Assembly: GCA_964403795.1 (NCBI GenBank)
Contig: CAYOHP010000042.1
Coordinates: 1-45,837 of the forward strand
DNA: 45,837 bases
Reading direction: 5' to 3'
From: CAYOHP01 sp964403795 [NCBI: uncultured bacterium]
GTDB lineage: Bacteria > Muiribacteriota > UBA6191 > CAZXTJ01
The stretch's first letter is position 1. Each line of letters opens with the position of its first letter. Below the pieces are notes generated by a model. That model searched no databases, had not been told where the DNA came from, and saw only the letters and a list, made by a program, of their open reading frames with translations. Below, one piece after another: positions 41,070 to 45,837 of this stretch. The position numbers were made by a program, and so were the translations under genes.

Positions 41070-41759
41070 GTGCCCCTCTCGATCACGGTCGTCGTCCCGG
41101 TCCTCGACGAGGCCACCGGATTGGGCGCCTGCCTGGCGGCGGTCGGTCCGCCGGAGCCCGATCTCGAGATCCTGGTGGTCGACGGGGGGTCCCGGGATGC
41201 CACCCCGGAGGTGGCGCGGGCCAGGGGGATCCCGGTCCTGGCCTCGCCGCGGGGACGCGCCCTCCAGCAGAACGCGGGTGCCGCCAGGGCCAGGGGAGAG
41301 GTCCTGGTCTTCCTGCACGCCGACGTTCGCCTGCCGTCCGGGTGGAGGGAGGACGTCCGGCGGATCCTCGCGGATCCCCAGGTGGTCGGAGGAGGGTTCC
41401 CCAAGCGCTACCAGCCCTGTGGACCTTCGCTTGCCGCCTCGGCCTGGCTCCAGAACCGGATCCGCTCCGGTCTGCTCGGGGACTTCGTGGGGACCAACGC
41501 GATCTTCGTCCGGAGCCGGGTGTTCCGGGAACTCGGCGGGTTTCCGGAGGTGCCGCTGCTCGAGGACGTGCTGTTCTCCGATCGCATGAAGGGGAGGGGG
41601 CCGGTCCGCCTGGCCCGCCATCCGGTCACGGTCTCGGCACGGAAATACCATGCCGAGGGAGCCTTCCTCCGGATGCTCCGGAACATCTGGATCATGATCC
41701 AGTTCCGGATCCTGGGCCGCTCCCCGCATCGGCTGGCCGGGCAGTACTACCGGCGTTGA
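41070..41759 (+). CDS. Family 2 glycosyltransferase, rSAM/selenodomain-associated transferase 2 type
   Basis: Protein of 229 residues, matching the length and blocks of the TIGR04283 subfamily of GT2: ITVVVPVLDEATGL, VVDGGSRDAT, RGRALQQNAGAARARGEVLVFLHADVRLP and FVGTNAIFV. These blocks form the nucleotide-sugar site and the metal-binding D-x-D-like HADV. No membrane helix is clear. GTG start nine bases after the HEAT gene. Acceptor is unknown; the subfamily name reflects frequent genome context, not a known reaction. Confidence 0.85.
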   Translation: MPLSITVVVPVLDEATGLGACLAAVGPPEPDLEILVVDGGSRDATPEVARARGIPVLASPRGRALQQNAGAARARGEVLVFLHADVRLPSGWREDVRRILADPQVVGGGFPKRYQPCGPSLAASAWLQNRIRSGLLGDFVGTNAIFVRSRVFRELGGFPEVPLLEDVLFSDRMKGRGPVRLARHPVTVSARKYHAEGAFLRMLRNIWIMIQFRILGRSPHRLAGQYYRR

Positions 41760-41806
41760 CCGGACGTGACCCGCCTCGACCCCGCCGCCACCCGGTGGGG
41801 ACAGGC

Positions 41807-42214
41807 TCAGCCTTCCTCGCCGCCACCCTCTTCGCTGGCGCCCTTGGCCTTGGGGTCCATGGCCTTCTGTCGGGCGGCCTTCTTCGCCTCCTCGGCCTTG
41901 CGGAGCTCCTCGAGCCGGGCTGCCTCGGCCTGCTTCCAGGCGTCGAGCTTGTCCGCCGGCCAGGCCGGGAACAGTTGTCCCAGGCGGGCGATCGAGGCCT
42001 CCCGGGCGACTTCCCGGGTGGCGCCCCGGCCCAGCAGTCCGGGCTTCTTGTGCTCCTTCTCGAGGTAGCGGGGGAGGGGACCTACCAGGATCCCGTAGAA
42101 CTCCTTCTGGCCCTGGCTTCGGATCAGGGAGAACTCGAAGTCGTGCCCGTTGACCCGGACCTTCTCGTACTCCGTGAACTGCTCGGGGACCCTGACCTCG
42201 ACGTAGGTTTCCAT
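41807..42214 (-). CDS. Small protein of unknown function with charged helical C-terminus
   Basis: Protein of 135 residues, not recognised. Residues 1-55 look beta-rich (METYVEVRVPEQFTEYEKV), 60-90 helical, and 90-135 a Lys/Glu/Ala-rich helix with an acidic Gly end. No signal peptide. ATG 42214; TAGGCT at 42287-42282 may be its -10, 67 bases upstream. Convergent with the GT2 gene. Confidence 0.62.
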   Translation of the reverse strand: METYVEVRVPEQFTEYEKVRVNGHDFEFSLIRSQGQKEFYGILVGPLPRYLEKEHKKPGLLGRGATREVAREASIARLGQLFPAWPADKLDAWKQAEAARLEELRKAEEAKKAARQKAMDPKAKGASEEGGGEEG

Positions 42215-42327
42215 CGGCTCGACTGGTCCTCTCCTGGGGACTGGCCCGGTCCCGACGGCAGCCGCCGGGGAAGGCCACCCCAGCCTATCAGACCCCGGGG
42301 GAAGGCTGCCCGGGGACCCAAAAGAAT

Positions 42328-42357
42328 CTGGACGCGGGATCGGTCATGCCGTAGCAT
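42328..42357 (+). promoter_or_regulatory. Promoter of tRNA-Lys (CTGGAC - 18 - TAGCAT)
   Basis: TAGCAT at 42352-42357 lies six bases before the mature tRNA 5' end; CTGGAC at 42328-42333 is a -35 candidate. Transcription would begin at or near the tRNA. Confidence 0.5.
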
Positions 42358-42363
42358 TCCGGC

Positions 42364-42437
42364 GGGCAATTAGCTCAACTGGTCAGAGCAGAGGACTCTT
42401 AATCCTAAGGTTCCGGGTTCGAGTCCCGGATTGCCCA
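42364..42437 (+). tRNA. tRNA-Lys (anticodon CUU)
   Basis: A 74-base cloverleaf. The acceptor stem pairs GGGCAAT with ATTGCCC, discriminator A. D-stem GCTC/GAGC, anticodon loop CTCTTAA giving anticodon CUU at 34-36, T-arm with GTTCGAG. The top pair of the anticodon stem is a G-A mismatch. The 3' CCA is not encoded, so a CCA-adding enzyme is needed. It reads AAG, the dominant Lys codon here. Confidence 0.93.
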
Positions 42438-42511
42438 ATCTTCGTCCTGGCGCCCACCCCTGCGGCGGCTCGGACCTTCTGGCGATGGCCCTCGGCTACC
42501 CTGCCCTTCCC

Positions 42512-42862
42512 TCACTCGTCCTCGGGAGTCTCGTCCCCGCCCGAAGGCAGCAGCCGTGAGAGGATCCACCAGGCCCCGACGAGGCCTGCCCCCACGATCC
42601 CGGCCTTGACCAGCAACAGGGGGATGACGAAGATCCACCCGATCCAGTGCCAGAGGACCAGGGCACCGACGCCGAGTGCGGTCACCGCCACGATCCCCTC
42701 GATCACGTCGCCGCGGGTGGGCAGGCTCGGGAGCCGTTGCCGGGCGATCCGGCCGGCCCGCTTCGCCAGCCCGGAGGCTCCGGTTTCCCGGGTCGCCGGC
42801 AGATTCCGGTCCTTCCCCGAGCGGGCCAACGCTTCGATCTCGGCGAGTTGTCCCTCGTCCAT
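42512..42862 (-). CDS. Small two-helix membrane protein
   Basis: Protein of 116 residues. A charged N-terminal half (MDEGQLAEIEALARSGKD, then an Arg-rich region) is followed by two closely spaced membrane helices (about 55-102) and an acidic C-terminus. Not a recognised family. ATG 42862 has GGGGAG three bases upstream; the frame continues to 42892. TAGGCT at 42888-42883 is a possible -10. Transcribed in the same direction as the upstream kinase gene. Confidence 0.65.
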   Translation of the reverse strand: MDEGQLAEIEALARSGKDRNLPATRETGASGLAKRAGRIARQRLPSLPTRGDVIEGIVAVTALGVGALVLWHWIGWIFVIPLLLVKAGIVGAGLVGAWWILSRLLPSGGDETPEDE

Positions 42863-42882
42863 GGCTCCCCGGCTTCGTTCCG

Positions 42883-42888
42883 AGCCTA
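42883..42888 (-). promoter_or_regulatory. Putative -10 element (TAGGCT)
   Basis: TAGGCT followed by CG, 20 bases before ATG 42862; identical to the argS and murI elements. Confidence 0.35.
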
Positions 42889-42928
42889 CCACGGTGGCTC
42901 CGGCCTCGATGGGCTCGCCTCGGCGTCG

Positions 42929-45436
42929 TCAGGCTCCCGCCCGGATCGTCACCTCCAGGAGGCGTACCGGGACCAGGAAACCGTCCTTCCCGGGCCAATC
43001 CACCAGGCGGAAGACCAGTCGGTTCCGTCCCCGCACCAGGAGTCCCGGCGGCAGTCGGTAGAAGCCGGGCGATCCCTCCGGCGACGGCACCAGCTCGTGC
43101 TGGGCGGACTCCGCTTCGTGGGACCAGAGCGCGACCCGGCCGCGACCTTCCACCTCGAGGACGAGGAAGTAGCGCCGGACGAAGCTCAAGGAACGGATCG
43201 CGAGCTCGAGCTCCCGGGGAGGGTCCTCCTCCAGCTCGAAGTCCATCCTCACCTGCGAGCCGTTCTCCTGGAACTTCCGGAAGTTCTCGTCATCGTCCCC
43301 GTAGGTCCGGCTGGCCAGGCTCCCGCTCCCCAGCAGGCGAAGGTTCCGCGAGGCCACTTCGTCCTCGTAGCCCGACGGGAAGAGGGCCACCGCCAGGGGA
43401 CCGCCCTGGGCCTGGGCGTGGAAGACCGTGGCCAGGAGGCGCCCCCCTTCGGCCAGGGTGGAGGCCGGGCCGTGGGGCAGGTACCCCATCCGGGCCTCCC
43501 GCAACCGGAACGCGCCCGGGTAGGCATTCCCCTCCAGGACGACGTCGAAGAAGGCGAGGGGAAGGGCGGTGCACTCGGCCTCGGTCCGATCGAGGAGGGG
43601 GACGTCGGGAGTTCCGAGCAGGCGCGGGAGGAGACTTCCCAGGGTCGAGATCGAGGGATCGATCCCGGCATCCACCAGGTGTCGCTCCGGCTCCGGCGGA
43701 TACTCGGTGCGACGGACCCTCCGGTCCTGGACCTCGGTGGCGAAGTCGGACAGGGCTTTGCCCAGCGCTTCCTGGCTCAACGGGGTGAGGGCCTCCTCGA
43801 GAGCCGTCGCCAGAGGCGTCCGGCCTCGCAGGATCTCCACCGGTTCCCGGGGGTCCTCGCCGGCCGGATGGAGGGTGTACGCGAGGCGGACCCGTTGCAT
43901 CGGATCGAGACCCTCCAGGGGGATCCGGAGGTCTTCCGCCAGGGCGTCCGGGTCGCCGCCCGAGACCTTCCTGCGGGCACCTCCGGCGGCTTCGACCTCG
44001 GCCGTCCAGGTCAGCCCTGCATCGAAGCCCGGCCGGACCGAAAGGACCACGGGCGGTCGGTTCCGCCCCACCTCGATACGGCCCTTGGGGGGGGCGCGAT
44101 CCGGGGGCGTCTGGATCGCCACGGTCTCCACGGCTCTCCCGGTCCAGGGTTGCCGGAGCTCGATCAGGTAGTCGGTCTCGGGGTCCAGGTGCCGCACCAG
44201 GCCCACGGATCCTCCCGGTACCGGTCGGATCTCCGGGGCTCGCCGGAGGTCCTTGCCTTCGGCGGCCCCTCGACCGGTGACCCTCAGGTCCACCGGGCCC
44301 GCGGCCTGCCACTCGATGCGCAGCGCCCGGGGCGACCGGTAGACCCTGAACCCGGAGACGGAGACCTGCGACCCGGTCCAGAGCTGATGTGCGAGACCGA
44401 TGCCCAGCAGCGCGACCGTGAGGGTCGACCCCAGGACGAAGGGACGGGACCGGAGCAGCGAAGGGGCCTCGTCGGGGGCCGGGATCCGGAACCTCCCCCG
44501 GGTCCCCGAAGCGGCGACGGTCGGGTCCCCGGTTCCGATCGGGCCCTTGTGCCGACCGGAACTCGTGCCACTGGTGCGGATCGGACCGTAGCGGGTCTGG
44601 GCGCGTTGGGCGGCACCCAGGGCGGCCACCACCGCTCCCATGTCGGCGTACCGCTGCCCGGGCTCCTTGGCGAGACAGGTCGTGATCACCGTGGCCAGCT
44701 CGTCGCAGATCCGGGGGTTGGCACGCCGGGGATCCGGGATCGGATCCTTGACGTGCCGCCGGAGGAGCTTCATCGGGTCCTGGTCGTCGTAGGGGAGCTC
44801 CCCCGTGAACAGCCGGTAGGCGAGGACTCCCAGGGCATAGGTGTCGGCCGGCGCCTGGGCCTTCTCGCCCCGGATGTACTCCGGGCACATGTACGGCGGG
44901 GTTCCGAGCAGGATTCCCTGCTGGGTCCGGACCCCGCTCGAGGAGGTGTAGTCCTTGGCGAGACCGAAGTCCGCCACCTTGGCGCGGAAGCCCTCCTCGA
45001 TCAGGATGTTCTCGGGTTTCAGATCCCGGTGGATGACTCCGGCCCCGTGCGCATGGGCGAGGCCCTTGGCGATTCCCAGGAGCACCGCGAATGCCTCGTC
45101 CCCGCTGAGGTCGCGGCTTTCTAGGATCTCGAAGAGGCTCCGTCCCTCGATGAACTCGAAGACCATGTAGGGAGGGAACTTCTCCGGAGCCCCGTAGTCG
45201 TAGATGCGCACCACGTTCTCGTGGAGCATCTGGGAGCAGATGCGACCCTCCTCCAGGAAGCGCTCCCGGGCCCGACCGCCCCCGAACTCGGTCGCATGCA
45301 TGACCTTGATCGCTACTTTGCGGTCGAGTTGGCGGTCCCGGGCGGCCAGCACGACGCCCATGCCCCCGCGTCCGATCTCCACGCGGTCGACGTACCGCGC
45401 GACCATCGCCGGATCGAGGTACTCCTCGCCGCTCAT
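42929..45436 (-). CDS. Membrane Ser/Thr protein kinase with large extracytoplasmic region
   Basis: Protein of 835 residues. The kinase domain (about 15-275) has GRGGMGVVL, VAIKVM, HRDLKPEN, DFGLA, and CPE in place of APE in a GTPPYMCPE context. A basic Ser/Thr/Gly linker, one membrane helix (about 345-362) and about 470 extracytoplasmic residues follow: fibronectin-like beta units, a helical middle, and a C-terminal beta domain (LELAIRSLSFVRRYFLVLEV...RVALWSHE to LLEVTIRAG) similar to that of the kinase at 37082. ATG 45436; TACGCT at 45464-45459 may be its -10. Downstream of a TPR gene on the same strand. Confidence 0.9.
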   Translation of the reverse strand: MSGEEYLDPAMVARYVDRVEIGRGGMGVVLAARDRQLDRKVAIKVMHATEFGGGRARERFLEEGRICSQMLHENVVRIYDYGAPEKFPPYMVFEFIEGRSLFEILESRDLSGDEAFAVLLGIAKGLAHAHGAGVIHRDLKPENILIEEGFRAKVADFGLAKDYTSSSGVRTQQGILLGTPPYMCPEYIRGEKAQAPADTYALGVLAYRLFTGELPYDDQDPMKLLRRHVKDPIPDPRRANPRICDELATVITTCLAKEPGQRYADMGAVVAALGAAQRAQTRYGPIRTSGTSSGRHKGPIGTGDPTVAASGTRGRFRIPAPDEAPSLLRSRPFVLGSTLTVALLGIGLAHQLWTGSQVSVSGFRVYRSPRALRIEWQAAGPVDLRVTGRGAAEGKDLRRAPEIRPVPGGSVGLVRHLDPETDYLIELRQPWTGRAVETVAIQTPPDRAPPKGRIEVGRNRPPVVLSVRPGFDAGLTWTAEVEAAGGARRKVSGGDPDALAEDLRIPLEGLDPMQRVRLAYTLHPAGEDPREPVEILRGRTPLATALEEALTPLSQEALGKALSDFATEVQDRRVRRTEYPPEPERHLVDAGIDPSISTLGSLLPRLLGTPDVPLLDRTEAECTALPLAFFDVVLEGNAYPGAFRLREARMGYLPHGPASTLAEGGRLLATVFHAQAQGGPLAVALFPSGYEDEVASRNLRLLGSGSLASRTYGDDDENFRKFQENGSQVRMDFELEEDPPRELELAIRSLSFVRRYFLVLEVEGRGRVALWSHEAESAQHELVPSPEGSPGFYRLPPGLLVRGRNRLVFRLVDWPGKDGFLVPVRLLEVTIRAGA

Positions 45437-45533
45437 GCCGGGGATCGCCTCCGCCGAGAGCGTAGTCCAGTCCGCCGGACCGGAGGAGCCGGGAGGGGCC
45501 GCACCCCGCCGGGCTTCGGGACCGAACGGCGGG

Positions 45534-45837
45534 TCAGGGTCCGGCGGAGGGCGCCGGATCGCCGGGGACGGCCCGGGCCCTTCCCTCCAGGGTACGCAGG
45601 TCCCGAGCCAGTTCCAGGGCCCGGGTCGACCCCGGATCCGCCCACCGGAGAAGACCCAGGAAGATCCGCCCCCGAACCGTCTCCTCCTGGGCCAGCGCCG
45701 CCTCGAGGCTGGACACCGCCTGGTCGCGGATCGCGGGCAGGAGAGAGGGGTCGAGGTCGCCGGCCTCCCGGAACCGGGCCTCGGCGACCTTCCAGCGCCC
45801 CTGGGGCAGGGCCTCCACGGCCTCCCGGAATCGGGCC
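45534..45837 (-). CDS. Tetratricopeptide-repeat protein (5' partial)
   Basis: C-terminal end of a protein whose frame is open to the right edge. Two ARFREA units spaced about 19 residues apart, followed by further paired helices (AIRDQAVSSLEAALAQEE), fit TPR-like repeats. The GTG at 45818 lies within the repeat array, so the real start is outside the window. TPR proteins mediate protein contacts; the partner is unknown, though a kinase gene begins about 100 bases downstream of its stop. Confidence 0.65.
   Translation of the reverse strand, partial: ARFREAVEALPQGRWKVAEARFREAGDLDPSLLPAIRDQAVSSLEAALAQEETVRGRIFLGLLRWADPGSTRALELARDLRTLEGRARAVPGDPAPSAGP

Noticed and set aside
1-45837. CRISPR arrays, insertion sequences, integrases, phage genes or attachment sites
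   Set aside because: No regularly spaced repeats, transposase or integrase motifs, or tRNA-associated direct repeats were seen; the tRNA-Lys 3' end is not duplicated nearby as far as I can read.

Overview
The window is a GC-rich (roughly 70%), densely coded piece of a bacterial chromosome with no mobile element, CRISPR array or rRNA. Lipid A chemistry (an LpxI domain), a Wzm/Wzt-type polysaccharide exporter, RlpA, lipoproteins and pseudopilins indicate a diderm envelope. Six Hanks-type Ser/Thr kinases in 46 kb, several tied to the membrane, together with HEAT repeats, glycine-zipper proteins, a FecR-domain protein and a fused spermidine synthase recall Planctomycetota or another kinase-rich diderm lineage such as Myxococcota. 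The sequence alone does not settle the phylum.

Layout: (1) 1-2867 (+): a 5'-truncated membrane kinase and a metallophosphoesterase. (2) 7178-2843 (-): a response regulator with a CinA/PncC-like output domain, then three translationally coupled pseudopilin-type genes. (3) 7240-12576 (+): a small beta-domain protein, an RlpA protein with a dead NlpC/P60-like domain, a HEAT-TM-propeller protein and an RmlC-like epimerase, the last three coupled by stop/start overlaps. (4) 14766-12554 (-): a GT2 glycosyltransferase and a Gfo/Idh/MocA oxidoreductase. (5) 19020-14791 (-): argS, a 390-base spacer rich in hairpins, a glycine-zipper protein and a FecR-domain protein. (6) 19134-22188 (+): two lipoproteins, an unknown protein and a kinase. 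(7) 26569-22255 (-): a membrane kinase followed by ABC permease and ATPase genes. (8) 30905-26598 (-): murI, a dihaem cytochrome c peroxidase and a membrane spermidine-synthase-like protein. (9) 31114-41759 (+, apart from one small minus-strand gene): a second glycine-zipper protein, a radical-SAM-like/SPASM protein fused to LpxI, two membrane kinases, a HEAT protein and a GT2 enzyme. (10) 41807 to the end: an unknown protein, tRNA-Lys(CUU), a small membrane protein, another membrane kinase and a truncated TPR protein.

Most of the content concerns building and sensing the cell envelope: lipid A, sugar modification and export, peptidoglycan (MurI, RlpA), pseudopilins, and kinases whose C-terminal halves lie outside the membrane. 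The most unusual theme is repeated fusion of degenerate enzyme domains to other modules. A radical-SAM fold with no cluster cysteines is joined to LpxI. A CinA/PncC domain with its catalytic Ser, Tyr and Lys replaced is joined to a receiver domain. An NlpC/P60 domain with its Cys and His replaced is joined to RlpA. Two genes also have conserved N-termini upstream of any ATG, GTG or TTG codon.
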